64,000 nt of DNA. Origin: Halomonas sp. 1513 (lineage in GTDB: Bacteria; Pseudomonadota; Gammaproteobacteria; Pseudomonadales; Halomonadaceae). The stretch covers positions 434,001 through 498,000 of the forward strand of contig CP019326.1 in assembly GCA_001971685.1 (NCBI GenBank), read 5' to 3'. The position numbers were made by a program, and so were the translations under genes. Position 1 is the first letter of the stretch, and each line of letters opens with the position of its first letter. Shown piece after piece: positions 29,643 through 41,902 of this stretch. The notes under the pieces are model-generated. The model searched no databases, had not been told where the DNA came from, and was given only the letters and a program-made list of their open reading frames with translations.

Positions 29643-30848
29643 ATGACGCCAACACTGGCTGCGCGGCACGCTTCGCCGATCACTCTGATCGCCGCCGGGC
29701 TACTGCTGATCGGGGCCCTGGTGATAGGCATTGCCTTCGAGGCCCGCAGCGGCCTGCTGATGGTGGTCGGCGGCCTGCTCGGCATGGTGCTCTACCACGC
29801 CGCCTTCGGCTTTACCGCCGCCTGGCGGGTATTCATCACCGAGCGGCGCGGCCGCGGGCTGCGTGCCCAGATGGTGATGCTGGCCGTCGCCGTACTGCTG
29901 TTCTTCCCGGCGCTGGGGGCCGGCACGCTGTTCGGCAACCCGGTGTCGGGATTCGTGGCGCCAATCGGCGTCTCGGTGGTGTTCGGCGCCTTCCTGTTCG
30001 GCCTCGGCATGCAGCTCGGCGGCGGCTGCGCCTCGGGCACGCTGTTCACCGCCGGCGGCGGCAATGCGCGGATGCTGATCACCCTGCTGTTCTTCATCGT
30101 CGGCTCGCTGATCGGCAGCGCCCACTTCACCTGGTGGCAGAGCCTGCCGGCTTTCCAGCCGGTGTCGCTGGTGCATACCGCGGGAACCGGTGGTGGCATT
30201 GCCATCAGCCTGGCGCTGTTTGCGGGGATCGCCGCCTTCACGGTGGCGATGGAGAAGCGCCGCCACGGCCAGCTCGAGGAGACGCCCCGCGTTGAAATGC
30301 GCGAGCGCCGCTGGCTGACCGGCCCCTGGCCGCTGTTGTTCGGCGCAGTTGCCTTGGCGCTGCTCAACTTTGCCACCCTGGCCCTGGCCGGGCGCCCCTG
30401 GGGGATTACCTCGGCCTTCGCGCTGTGGGGCGCCAAGGGCTTCGAGTTCCTCGGCGGTGACGTCTCCGGCTGGGGCTACTGGCAGTCGGCGGCCAATGCC
30501 CAGGCGCTTCAGGCCAGCGTATGGAGCGATATCACCACGGTGATGAACGTCGGCATCATTCTCGGCGCGCTGATGGCGGCCACTCTGGCGGGGCGCTTCG
30601 CCCCCAACTTCCGCATTCCGCTCAAGTCAGTGGCGGCGGCGGTGATCGGCGGGCTGATGCTCGGCTACGGCGCGCGACTGGCGTTTGGCTGCAACATCGG
30701 CGCCTACTTCAGCGGTATCGCCTCGGGCAGCCTGCACGGCTGGGTGTGGCTGGTGGCGGCCTTCGCCGGCAATATGCTGGGCGTGAAGCTGCGCCCGCTG
30801 TTCTTCGAGGGCGAGGCAGGCCGGCGGCCTACCGCCAAGAGCTGCTGA
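29643..30848 (+). CDS. YeeE/YedE family membrane transporter (TsuA-like)
   Basis: A 401-residue inner-membrane protein with about ten membrane segments in two repeated halves. Each half has the family's cysteine motif: MQLGGGCASGTLFTAGGGN (about 120-138) and GYGARLAFGCNIGAYFSGIA (about 340-359). Relatives such as TsuA carry thiosulfate through the membrane by relay between cysteines; substrate here is inferred as a reduced sulfur compound. CAGGAGAACGTC precedes ATG 29643. No tusA-like gene lies beside it. Confidence 0.82.
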   Translation: MTPTLAARHASPITLIAAGLLLIGALVIGIAFEARSGLLMVVGGLLGMVLYHAAFGFTAAWRVFITERRGRGLRAQMVMLAVAVLLFFPALGAGTLFGNPVSGFVAPIGVSVVFGAFLFGLGMQLGGGCASGTLFTAGGGNARMLITLLFFIVGSLIGSAHFTWWQSLPAFQPVSLVHTAGTGGGIAISLALFAGIAAFTVAMEKRRHGQLEETPRVEMRERRWLTGPWPLLFGAVALALLNFATLALAGRPWGITSAFALWGAKGFEFLGGDVSGWGYWQSAANAQALQASVWSDITTVMNVGIILGALMAATLAGRFAPNFRIPLKSVAAAVIGGLMLGYGARLAFGCNIGAYFSGIASGSLHGWVWLVAAFAGNMLGVKLRPLFFEGEAGRRPTAKSC

Positions 30849-30868
30849 GCCTCCGCTGCCACGCGAGA

Positions 30869-30893
30869 CGCGCCCCGGCACTGCCGGGGCGCG
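30869..30893 (+). terminator. hairpin terminator after the YeeE/YedE gene
   Basis: An 11-bp stem CGCGCCCCGGC/GCCGGGGCGCG with a three-base loop; the T run after it is weak, so efficiency is uncertain. Confidence 0.55.
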
Positions 30894-30995
30894 CTGCGTT
30901 GGGTGGGAAGCAAGCGTGCGGAGCGTGGTAGAATGAGGACATCAGAACGCCACCAAGAGCGCCAGACTTTCTTACCAACAGTGACGAGACGAGAG

Positions 30996-32666
30996 ATGAC
31001 GCAAACCGCCAAGCGCCCGCTGTACGTTCCCTATGCCGGCCCTACATTGCTCGAGATGCCACTGCTCAACAAGGGCAGCGCTTTTACCCTCAACGAGCGT
31101 ATCGCCTTCAACCTGATCGGGCTGCTGCCGCAGAACGTCGAGTCCATCGAAGAGCAGGCCGAGCGTGCCTACCGGCAGTATCGGCTGTGCCAGAACGATC
31201 TCGATCGGCATATCTACCTGCGTGCGATCCAGGACGACAACGAGACGCTGTTCTTCCGCCTGCTCGAGGAGCACCTCGAGGAGATGCTGCCGATCATCTA
31301 TACCCCCACCGTGGGCGAGGCGTGCGAGGAGTTTTCCAATATCTATCGCAACCATCGCGGGCTGTTCATCAGCTACCCGGATCGCGAATACATGGATGAC
31401 ATCCTGCGCAGCGCCACCAAGGACAACGTCAAGGTGATCGTGGCCACCGACGGCGAGCGTATTCTCGGTCTCGGCGACCAGGGCATCGGCGGCATGGGCA
31501 TCCCGATCGGCAAGCTGTCGCTGTACACCGCCTGTGGCGGGATCAGCCCGGCGTATACGCTGCCGATCACCCTCGACGTCGGCACCAACAATCAGACCCT
31601 GCTCGACGATCCGATGTACATGGGCTGGCGCCATCCGCGCGTCTCCCAGGCCGAGTACGACGCCTTCATCGCCGACTTCATGGCCGCCGTGAAGCGTCGC
31701 TGGCCGAACGTGTTGCTGCAGTTCGAGGATTTCGCCCAGACCAACGCCATGCCGCTGCTGGACCGCTATCGTGACGAGCTGTGCTGCTTCAACGACGACA
31801 TCCAGGGCACCGCGGCGGTGTGCGTGGGTACCCTGCTGGCGGCCTGCAAGGCCAAGGGCGAGAAGATCAGCGAGCAGCGCGTGGCCTTCGTTGGCGCCGG
31901 CTCGGCGGGCTGCGGCATCGCCGAGCAGATCGTGCTGGCGATGCAGGCCGAAGGCCTGGGCGAAACCGAGGCGCGGGCGCGCATCTTCATGGTCGACCGC
32001 TACGGCCTGCTGACCCGCGACATGGACGGCCTCTACGACTTCCAGGCGCGGCTCGCCCACGACCCGGCCGGGTGGCAGGGCACGACGCTGGTCGATGTGG
32101 TCACTCAGGCCAAGCCGACGGTGCTGATCGGCGTCTCCGGCCAGCGCGGGCTGTTCACCAAGGAGGTGATTCAGGCGCTGCATGCCGGCTGCGCCAAGCC
32201 GCTGGTCATGCCGCTCTCCAACCCCACCTCCAAGGTCGAGGCGACGCCGGAAGAGATCCTGGTGTGGACCGAGGGTCAGGCGCTGGTGGCTACCGGTAGC
32301 CCCTTCGCGCCGGTGGAGTTCCGCGGCAAGCAGTACCCCATCGCCCAGTGCAACAACTCCTATATCTTCCCCGGCATCGGTCTCGGGGTGATCGCGGCGC
32401 GTGCCTCAAGGGTCACCGACGGCATGCTGATGGCCGCCTCCAATGCGCTGGCCAAGGGCGCGCCCATGGTGCAGCACGGCAAGGGCCCGCTGCTGCCGGC
32501 GCTGTCCGATATCCGCGAGATCAGTAAGGCGATCGCCTTCGACGTGGCCAAGCAGGCCATGGCCGAGGACGTGGCGCTGACCTGCGACGACGAGACGCTG
32601 CGCGAGGCCATCGAGGCCAACTTTTGGTACCCGCGCTATCGCGAGTATCGGCGCAAGGCATTTTGA
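30996..32666 (+). CDS. maeA: NAD-dependent malic enzyme (malate dehydrogenase, oxaloacetate-decarboxylating)
   Basis: A 556-residue enzyme converting malate to pyruvate, CO2 and NADH, close to E. coli MaeA (565). Motifs are [16 protein letters not shown] with the catalytic Tyr (about 103), [20 protein letters not shown] (about 160), [13 protein letters not shown] and [18 protein letters not shown], and the NAD-binding [13 protein letters not shown] (about 303). ATG 30996 matches the family start. It faces acnA, joining TCA-cycle overflow to pyruvate. Confidence 0.95.
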   Translation: MTQTAKRPLYVPYAGPTLLEMPLLNKGSAFTLNERIAFNLIGLLPQNVESIEEQAERAYRQYRLCQNDLDRHIYLRAIQDDNETLFFRLLEEHLEEMLPIIYTPTVGEACEEFSNIYRNHRGLFISYPDREYMDDILRSATKDNVKVIVATDGERILGLGDQGIGGMGIPIGKLSLYTACGGISPAYTLPITLDVGTNNQTLLDDPMYMGWRHPRVSQAEYDAFIADFMAAVKRRWPNVLLQFEDFAQTNAMPLLDRYRDELCCFNDDIQGTAAVCVGTLLAACKAKGEKISEQRVAFVGAGSAGCGIAEQIVLAMQAEGLGETEARARIFMVDRYGLLTRDMDGLYDFQARLAHDPAGWQGTTLVDVVTQAKPTVLIGVSGQRGLFTKEVIQALHAGCAKPLVMPLSNPTSKVEATPEEILVWTEGQALVATGSPFAPVEFRGKQYPIAQCNNSYIFPGIGLGVIAARASRVTDGMLMAASNALAKGAPMVQHGKGPLLPALSDIREISKAIAFDVAKQAMAEDVALTCDDETLREAIEANFWYPRYREYRRKAF

Positions 32667-32687
32667 GTTCACCTAGCAACTGCGCCA

Positions 32688-32796
32688 GCCGGCACCGGGG
32701 CAGGTCATAAGCGAACCTCATTTTTCAGGACGAAAAATGGAGCGTCCATGGATGGATTCACAGCGTGTTCGCGTTGACCTGCGCCGGGTAGCCGGC
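32688..32796. repeat. structured intergenic element between maeA and acnA
   Basis: A 109-bp element with imperfect inverted ends, GCCGGCACCGGGGCAGGTCA (32688-32707) against TGACCTGCGCCGGG...GCCGGC (32775-32796). Inside, GCGAAC pairs with GTTCGC. Two hairpins follow: CATTTTTC-AGGAC-GAAAAATG (32719-32739) and TCCAT-GG-ATGGA. The plan, ends around two hairpins, and the CCGGGGCAGG end resemble the 95-bp repeat family, but the sequence differs. Part of it (32709-32729) recurs at 8216-8236. Confidence 0.65.
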
Positions 32797-32823
32797 GGGA
32801 ATGTATAGCCGTAACCAACACAA

Positions 32824-32855
32824 AAACGCCCAGCCGGTCAGCCGGCTGGGCGTTT
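32824..32855 (-). terminator. terminator after acnA (possibly bidirectional)
   Basis: A perfect 14-bp stem, AAACGCCCAGCCGG/CCGGCTGGGCGTTT, with loop TCAG. On the minus strand it continues into TTTTT, so it ends the acnA transcript; it can also act on the maeA side. Confidence 0.88.
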
Positions 32856-32885
32856 CACGTTGGCCCCTCAGGGCCTCTAGCAGCC

Positions 32886-35624
<2,739 letters not shown>

Positions 35625-35848
35625 GGTCTCCTCCTCATGAAGAGCGATGGGCGCCCATCCGGGGCGCACGAAAGCGCGATCACCAGTTTCATATGGTCAT
35701 GATAGGCGCTGATTTCAAGCGCTGCCGGGGTGACGCGCCGTGTCGCCACGCTCAGCGTCTATGCTGGAGTGACGCAGAGCGGTCCCCGAGCAGGGCCGAT
35801 AGAGGCAATACCCCACGCGAGTGGCACGACGATGACAGGAGCTCCCCG

Positions 35849-36058
35849 ATGCATGAAGAGATGCTCACTTCACGGGCGGTGCACTGCCCATACTGCAGTA
35901 CCGCCTTCGACCTGCTGGTGGATGCCAGCCAGGGCAGCCACATGACCTGGGAGGACTGTCCGCGCTGCTGCGCGCCGATTCAGCTGCGCATCAGCGTATC
36001 GCCGCAAAGCGGTGAGCTGGAGGAGGTTGCCCTGGGGCGCGATGATGACGTGGTGTGA
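35849..36058 (+). CDS. CPXCG-motif small cysteine-rich protein
   Basis: A 69-residue protein with two Cys pairs, AVHCPYCSTAFDLLVD (about 14-17) and WEDCPRCCAPIQLR (about 37-40), arranged as a small zinc ribbon of the CPXCG family. Function is unknown. ACAGGAG nine bases upstream fixes ATG 35849; a second ATG four codons later is possible. It ends on the first base of a candidate OxyR site for the peroxiredoxin gene. Confidence 0.8.
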   Translation: MHEEMLTSRAVHCPYCSTAFDLLVDASQGSHMTWEDCPRCCAPIQLRISVSPQSGELEEVALGRDDDVV

Positions 36059-36094
36059 TAGCATTGGACTATGGCATCAATTGATCAACTTGAT
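36058..36094 (+). promoter_or_regulatory. candidate OxyR-binding site upstream of the peroxiredoxin gene
   Basis: ATAG-N7-CTAT (36058-36072) is followed, after exactly seven bases, by a weaker half ATTG-N7-TGAT (36080-36094). This fits the OxyR layout of two 15-base half-sites separated by seven. It lies about 85-120 bases before the start codon. No oxyR gene is in the window. Confidence 0.5.
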
Positions 36095-36177
36095 TGCCAA
36101 TATCGTGGCTTTGACTTTAGTCTTAGCCGCTATTTTGATCATACAATCATCATTCGCACCTCAAGGGAGAGACCTGA

Positions 36178-36780
36178 ATGAGCGTACTGGTAGGCCGCCA
36201 AGCCCCCGATTTCGAAACTGCTGCTGTGCTGGGTAACGGCGAGATCGTCGATGATTTCAAGCTTTCCGACAGCCACGGCAAGCTGCGCGTGCTGTTCTTC
36301 TGGCCGCTTGATTTCACCTTCGTCTGCCCCTCCGAGATCATCGCTCATGACAACCGTCTGGCGCAGTTCAAGGAGCTCGGCGTCGAGGTGATCGGTGTCT
36401 CCATCGACTCCCAGTTCACCCACCACGCCTGGCGCAAGACGTCTCCCGAGAAGGGCGGCATCGGCGAAGTCGGCTTCCCGATCGTGGCCGACGTCAAGCA
36501 CGAAGTGACCCAGGCCTACGGCATCGAGCATCCGGAAGCCGGCGTCGCCATGCGCGCTTCCTTCCTGATCGACGAGCACGGCGTTGTCCAGCACCAGACC
36601 GTCAACAACCTGCCGCTGGGTCGCAACGTCGACGAGATGCTGCGCATGGTCAAGGCCCTCAAGCACCACCAGCAGCACGGCGAAGTCTGCCCGGCCGGCT
36701 GGGACGAAGGCCAGGAAGGCATGAAGGACACTGCGGAAGGCGTCGCCAAGTACCTCGGCGCCCACTCCAAGGCGCTGTAA
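36178..36780 (+). CDS. typical 2-Cys peroxiredoxin (AhpC/Prx1 type)
   Basis: A 200-residue thiol peroxidase reducing hydrogen peroxide and organic peroxides. The peroxidatic Cys50 is in DFTFVCPSEI and the resolving Cys171 in HGEVCPAGW. The C-terminus lacks a clear YF motif, which in eukaryotic enzymes causes over-oxidation sensitivity. There is no ahpF here; trxB follows after 172 bases, suggesting reduction by thioredoxin. AAGGGAGAG precedes ATG 36178. The AT-rich upstream region carries a candidate OxyR site. Confidence 0.93.
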   Translation: MSVLVGRQAPDFETAAVLGNGEIVDDFKLSDSHGKLRVLFFWPLDFTFVCPSEIIAHDNRLAQFKELGVEVIGVSIDSQFTHHAWRKTSPEKGGIGEVGFPIVADVKHEVTQAYGIEHPEAGVAMRASFLIDEHGVVQHQTVNNLPLGRNVDEMLRMVKALKHHQQHGEVCPAGWDEGQEGMKDTAEGVAKYLGAHSKAL

Positions 36781-36791
36781 GTCGAGCGCTT

Positions 36792-36823
36792 GCAAAGAGG
36801 CGGCCTGCGGGCCGCCTCTTTGC
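36792..36823 (+). terminator. terminator after the peroxiredoxin gene
   Basis: A perfect 14-bp stem GCAAAGAGGCGGCC/GGCCGCCTCTTTGC with loop TGCG. Confidence 0.8.
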
Positions 36824-36913
36824 GTTGGTGCAGTGATACACTCTGCCTCCGATACGTTGCGGCATGTCGATCCGTGTCGCCATGCCGCAACGCGTCGCCA
36901 GCGCGACGACTAA

Positions 36914-37903
<990 letters not shown>

Positions 37904-37934
37904 CGCCTAGCGCCCCGCCGCTCGCTACTACCAG

Positions 37935-38210
37935 TTAGTAATGCGGCGGGAGCTCCTGGGACGGGTCGAAGCCCTCGGGCTGATCATTCAGCGCCTGCTG
38001 CTGTTCGCGCAGGCGCTTCTGCATCATGGCGTTGAGCCGGATCAGCTCCTGCAGGCGCCGCTCCTGACTCGCTACCGCTTCGTCGAGCTGATCCAGCCAG
38101 TGCTCCTGGTGGGCGGTGCGGCTCTCGAGAGCCTCCAGCCGCGCCGCCAAGCCGGCGAGCGACGCCTGTTCAGGCATGCTAGAATCGTCTCGTTGCGTGT
38201 TGCCGTTCAT
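37935..38210 (-). CDS. slyX: SlyX family protein
   Basis: A 91-residue coiled-coil protein: LAARLEALESRTAHQEHWLD (about 20-39) and ending in LPPHY, the C-terminal signature of SlyX. Function is unknown; in E. coli slyX lies beside slyD. ATG 38210 has AGGTG upstream; an ATG at 38177 would give 80 residues, nearer to E. coli (72). It is divergent from the membrane cold-shock gene across about 110 bases. Confidence 0.82.
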   Translation of the reverse strand: MNGNTQRDDSSMPEQASLAGLAARLEALESRTAHQEHWLDQLDEAVASQERRLQELIRLNAMMQKRLREQQQALNDQPEGFDPSQELPPHY

Positions 38211-38323
38211 CGCTGCACCTTCATCCAATGTCACTGTGGTCCGTCGGTCATCACGCCGGGGGGCACGACCGTGATTGTCATAGCTAGTATCCACGTCCAC
38301 CACAACAAGAGAAGTTGAGGTCC

Positions 38324-38800
38324 ATGAATCATAAGGTGTTTGTTCGCTGTCTTATCATCAGTCTCCTGCTCGCCGCGCCTGCTCCCCTGTTGATCACTCT
38401 GTTCGTCTCGTTCACCGGCGGTCTGCTGTCCCAGCAGCTGCTGGCATCGCTCGAGCTCGGTGGGGTGGCCGGCGTCTATCTGGCCGTCGTCGCGGCAGTG
38501 TTCCTGCTGCTGCTGGTCGCGACCAGTGCCGTCCAGGTGCTGTCGCCCTCGGCCTCGCCTGCCTCGGCCGTACTGGCCGACATCGAGAACGACGATCGCG
38601 AGATCGGCGAGGTAAAGTGGTTCAACGTCAACAAGGGGTATGGCTTCATCACCCGTGACAACGGCGACGATGTCTTCGTGCATTTCCGTGCCATCCGCGG
38701 CAAGGGGCATCGTACCCTGGCCGAGGGTCAGAAGGTGCGCTATCACATCGTCGAGAATGAGCGGGGGTTGCAAGCCGACGACGTCACCGTGATTACCTGA
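38324..38800 (+). CDS. membrane-anchored cold-shock-domain protein
   Basis: A 158-residue fusion: two membrane segments (about 8-32 and 46-72), a short linker, and a C-terminal cold-shock domain (94-158) with both RNA-binding motifs, KGYGFI (104-109) and VFVHF (117-121). With two helices, both ends would face the cytoplasm, so the domain could bind RNA or single-stranded DNA at the inner membrane. TTGAGG precedes the ATG. Similar proteins exist in Pseudomonas as far as I recall, but the role is not known. Confidence 0.85.
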   Translation: MNHKVFVRCLIISLLLAAPAPLLITLFVSFTGGLLSQQLLASLELGGVAGVYLAVVAAVFLLLLVATSAVQVLSPSASPASAVLADIENDDREIGEVKWFNVNKGYGFITRDNGDDVFVHFRAIRGKGHRTLAEGQKVRYHIVENERGLQADDVTVIT

Positions 38801-38860
38801 AGCGAAGCGCCTGACCTTCGCTCGTCAGCTTTCGATAGGCAGGTGGTTACACCATCATCA

Positions 38861-38890
38861 GACATCGCCCCGCTCGCGCGGGGCGATGTC
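38861..38890. terminator. terminator between the cold-shock gene and the dap operon
   Basis: A perfect 13-bp stem GACATCGCCCCGC/GCGGGGCGATGTC with loop TCGC, between convergent genes, so it can serve both. Confidence 0.82.
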
Positions 38891-38909
38891 GTTTCAGGCC
38901 TAGCCTGGG

Positions 38910-39299
38910 TTACTGGCCGGAGTCGGGCCAGGTGATGGCCTCCTCGCGGCCGTCCGGCAACACTCGCCAGAAGCGATCCGGATCGTCGCCGGGCTGCCAG
39001 CCGCCCAGCGAGCAGCGCACCTCGCAGCTCAGCGCCTGGCTGACGTCGCGGGCGCAGTCGGCGTCGCGCGGCCAGGGCGTCGCGTCGCTGTCGAACCACA
39101 GGCTGCTGAAGCCGTCGGCGGCCTGCTCGACCAGCAGCACCGGGATGCGCTGGCCCTGCAGGTGCCCGATGGTGCGCCACTGGCGCTTGCCGGCAGGGCC
39201 TAGCGGCGCCGCGTCGAGGTTTGCGCTCAGCCACTGGCTGACCGCCTCGACGCTGGCGTCGGCGGCGAGGTAGATCTCGATGTCCGGATAGCGCTGCAT
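38910..39299 (-). CDS. hypothetical protein downstream of dapE
   Basis: A 129-residue soluble protein, beginning MQRYPDIEIYLAADASVEAV. I do not recognise a family. Visible features are an aspartate-rich, Trp-rich C-terminal half (SLWFDSDATPWPRDADCARD, then CSLGGWQPGDDPDRFWRVLP) and three cysteines. It starts eight bases after dapE on the same strand and is the last gene of that operon, ending just before a terminator. The position suggests co-expression with diaminopimelate synthesis but gives no function. Confidence 0.7.
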   Translation of the reverse strand: MQRYPDIEIYLAADASVEAVSQWLSANLDAAPLGPAGKRQWRTIGHLQGQRIPVLLVEQAADGFSSLWFDSDATPWPRDADCARDVSQALSCEVRCSLGGWQPGDDPDRFWRVLPDGREEAITWPDSGQ

Positions 39300-39306
39300 G
39301 GGCACC

Positions 39307-40476
39307 TCAGTTGGCCTCGCCATGGGCGAACAGGCGCACCAGGATGGCTTCGTAGATCTCGCTCAGGGTGTCCAGGTCGGCGGCGCGCACGCGTTCGTTG
39401 ACCTGGTGGATGGTGGCATTGAGCGGCCCCAGTTCGACCACCTGGCTGCCCAGGGTGGCGATGAAGCGGCCGTCGGAGGTGCCGCCACTGGTCGACAGCG
39501 CCGGGCGCTGCTTGGTCACCGTTTCGACGCCGCTCACCGCGGCCTCTACCAGCTCGCCCTCGGCGGTGAGGAAGGGCTCGCCGTTGAGGGTCCAGTCGAG
39601 GCGGTAGTCGAGGCCGTGGGCATCGAGGATCGCCTCGGTGCGCTCACGCAGCTGCTCGTGGGTCACCTCGGTGGAGTAGCGGAAGTTGAACACCGCCTCC
39701 AGCTCGCCGGGAATCACGTTGGTGGCGCCGGTGCCGGCGCGCAGGTTGGAGACTTGGAAGCTGGTGGCGGGGAAGAAGGTATTGCCGTCGTCCCAGTGCT
39801 CGCTCACCAGGGCATCCAGCGCCGGCATGGCGGCATGGATCGGGTTGCTGGCCAGCTGCGGATAGGCCACGTGGCCCTGTACGCCCTTGACGTGCAGCAC
39901 ACCGCCCAGCGAGCCGCGCCGGCCGTTCTTGATCACGTCGCCGAGGCGCTCGCTGGAGGAGGGCTCGCCGACGATGCAGTAGTCGAGCCGCTCGTGACGC
40001 TCGCGGAGGTGCTCGACCACGGCGCGGGTGCCGTCCACGGCAGGCCCCTCCTCGTCGGAGGTGATCAGGAAGGCGAGCTTGCCGTGGTGTTCGGGGTGGG
40101 CGGCGACGAAGCGCTCCACCGCGGTGATCATCGCCGCCAGGCTGCCCTTCATGTCGGCGGCACCGCGGCCCCTGAGCATGCCGTCTGCATCGAGACAGGG
40201 CTCGAAGGGCGGCGTCTCCCAGTTGGTGTGCGGCCCGCTGGGCACCACGTCGGTGTGGCCGGCGAAGGCCAGTACCGGGCCGTGGTGGCCGCGCACCGCC
40301 CAGAAGTTGTCGACGTCACCGAACGGCAGTCGCTCGATATGGAAGCCCAGCGCCTCGAGGCGTTCGATCATCAGCGCCTGGCAGCCTTCGTCATCGGGCG
40401 TCACCGAAGGCCTGGCCATCAGCTCGATGGCCAGTGCCAGGGTCGGCGACGGGGGCTGCGACTCAGTTGTGGGCAT
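39307..40476 (-). CDS. dapE: succinyl-diaminopimelate desuccinylase
   Basis: A 389-residue di-zinc amidohydrolase of lysine and cell-wall diaminopimelate synthesis. [13 protein letters not shown] (about 70-82) supplies the first zinc ligand, [14 protein letters not shown] the bridging Asp, and [12 protein letters not shown] the catalytic Glu. The dimerisation domain is in the middle. The ATG lies 14 bases inside the end of dapD, so translation is coupled. Confidence 0.96.
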   Translation of the reverse strand: MPTTESQPPSPTLALAIELMARPSVTPDDEGCQALMIERLEALGFHIERLPFGDVDNFWAVRGHHGPVLAFAGHTDVVPSGPHTNWETPPFEPCLDADGMLRGRGAADMKGSLAAMITAVERFVAAHPEHHGKLAFLITSDEEGPAVDGTRAVVEHLRERHERLDYCIVGEPSSSERLGDVIKNGRRGSLGGVLHVKGVQGHVAYPQLASNPIHAAMPALDALVSEHWDDGNTFFPATSFQVSNLRAGTGATNVIPGELEAVFNFRYSTEVTHEQLRERTEAILDAHGLDYRLDWTLNGEPFLTAEGELVEAAVSGVETVTKQRPALSTSGGTSDGRFIATLGSQVVELGPLNATIHQVNERVRAADLDTLSEIYEAILVRLFAHGEAN

Positions 40477-41488
40477 GCAGCGCCTCGTTGAGCGCCACGG
40501 CGCTCTTGTTGGTCAGGCACTCGATGCGGCCGTTCTGGGAGTTGCGGCGCAGCAGCAGGTCGTCCTGGCCGGCCAGCTCGCGGGCGGCCACGGTCTTGAC
40601 CTCCTGGCCCTGGTCGTCGAGCAGGGTGACCTTGGCGCCGGCGGTGATATAGAGCCCGGCCTCGACGGTGCAGCGGTCGCCCAGCGGGATACCGATGCCG
40701 GCGTTGGCCCCGATCAGGCAGCCTTCACCGACCTTGATCACGATGTTGCCGCCGCCTGACAGAGTGCCCATGGTCGAGCAGCCGCCGCCCAGGTCCGAGC
40801 CCTTGCCGACCATCACGCCGGCCGAGATGCGGCCCTCGATCATGCCCGGGCCCTCGCTGCCGGCGTTGAAGTTGACGAAGCCCTCGTGCATCACGGTGGT
40901 GCCTTCGCCCAGGTAGGCGCCCAGGCGCACCCGTGCGGTATCGCCGATACGAATGCCCTTGGGCACCACGTAGTCGGTCATCTTGGGGAACTTGTCGACG
41001 CAGTCCACCGACAGCGCGCGGCCCTCGAGGCGCGCCTTGAGGCGGCGTGCCGGCAGCTCTTCGATATCGATCGGGCCCTCGTTGGTCCAGGCGATGTTGC
41101 GCAGCAGCCCGAACATGCCGGTCAGGTCCAGCTGATGGGGCGTGACCAGGCGGTGCGACAGCAGGTGCAGCTTGAGGTACACCTCGGGTGCGCTCTCCGG
41201 CGGCGTGTCGGTATCGAGGAAGGTTGCCACCAGCGGGCGCTGGCTGGCCGCCAGCGACTCGGCGAGTTCGGCCTGCTCGGGGTTGCCGACGGCCTTGAGG
41301 GCAGCGGCCAGTGTCGCACAGTGCTCGGGCAGGAAGCTCACCGCGGCGTTGCCGGCCGGCGCATCCAGGGCCTGGCGGGCGGCGTCGACCAGCGCTGCGT
41401 CGGGTTGGAACAGCGGTGCCGGGTAGTAGATTTCCAGCCAGTCGCCCTGGGTGTTCTGGGTGCCGATGCCGAGTGCAAAGCTGAGCAT
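40463..41488 (-). CDS. dapD: 2,3,4,5-tetrahydropyridine-2,6-dicarboxylate N-succinyltransferase
   Basis: A 341-residue enzyme of the long DapD class found in Pseudomonas, not the 274-residue E. coli form. An N-terminal domain (1-150) precedes a left-handed beta helix of hexapeptide repeats ([20 protein letters not shown] through [18 protein letters not shown]). [20 protein letters not shown] holds the active-site Glu/Gly region. It transfers succinyl from succinyl-CoA to tetrahydrodipicolinate. dapE and dapC are neighbours. Confidence 0.95.
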   Translation of the reverse strand: MLSFALGIGTQNTQGDWLEIYYPAPLFQPDAALVDAARQALDAPAGNAAVSFLPEHCATLAAALKAVGNPEQAELAESLAASQRPLVATFLDTDTPPESAPEVYLKLHLLSHRLVTPHQLDLTGMFGLLRNIAWTNEGPIDIEELPARRLKARLEGRALSVDCVDKFPKMTDYVVPKGIRIGDTARVRLGAYLGEGTTVMHEGFVNFNAGSEGPGMIEGRISAGVMVGKGSDLGGGCSTMGTLSGGGNIVIKVGEGCLIGANAGIGIPLGDRCTVEAGLYITAGAKVTLLDDQGQEVKTVAARELAGQDDLLLRRNSQNGRIECLTNKSAVALNEALHAHN

Positions 41489-41544
41489 GCAGGTGTCCTC
41501 TTGAAAGACGTCAGTGAAAGGGTGTCAGCGGTCTGAGCCGTGGC

Positions 41545-41889
41545 TTAGACCGGCAGGTTGTCGTAGTCGCCGTCGCGGTAGCCGACCAGGATATCATCGC
41601 CGGTATCCAGCAGCGGTCGCTTGAGCAGGGTGGGATGGGCCAGCATCAGCTCGCGGGCGCGGTTGGCGTCGATGTCCTGTTTGTCGGCGTCGTCGAGCTG
41701 GCGCCAGGTGGTGCTGCGCTTGTTGAGCAGGGTCATCACCGGCACCCGCTCGAGGATGTGCTCGAGCAGCGCCGCCGAGAGGCCGTCCTCGCGCAGGTCG
41801 TGGAACTGGTAGGGCACGCCGGAGGCGTCCATGGCCTTGCGCGCGCGGCGGCAGGTGTCGCAGTTCTTGATGCCAAACAGGGTCAGCAT
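41545..41889 (-). CDS. yffB: ArsC/Spx-family protein YffB
   Basis: A 114-residue thioredoxin-fold protein, MLTLFGIKNCDTCRRARKAM, with CDTC where classical arsenate reductases have a single catalytic Cys. PTLLKRPLL is the conserved ArsC/Spx motif. The family is often called arsenate reductase, but YffB proteins near dapE/dapD are not shown to reduce arsenate; a glutathione-linked role is proposed. It lies between dapC (13 bases) and dapD. Confidence 0.88.
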   Translation of the reverse strand: MLTLFGIKNCDTCRRARKAMDASGVPYQFHDLREDGLSAALLEHILERVPVMTLLNKRSTTWRQLDDADKQDIDANRARELMLAHPTLLKRPLLDTGDDILVGYRDGDYDNLPV

Positions 41890-41902
41890 GGGGAGTCCTC
41901 CT

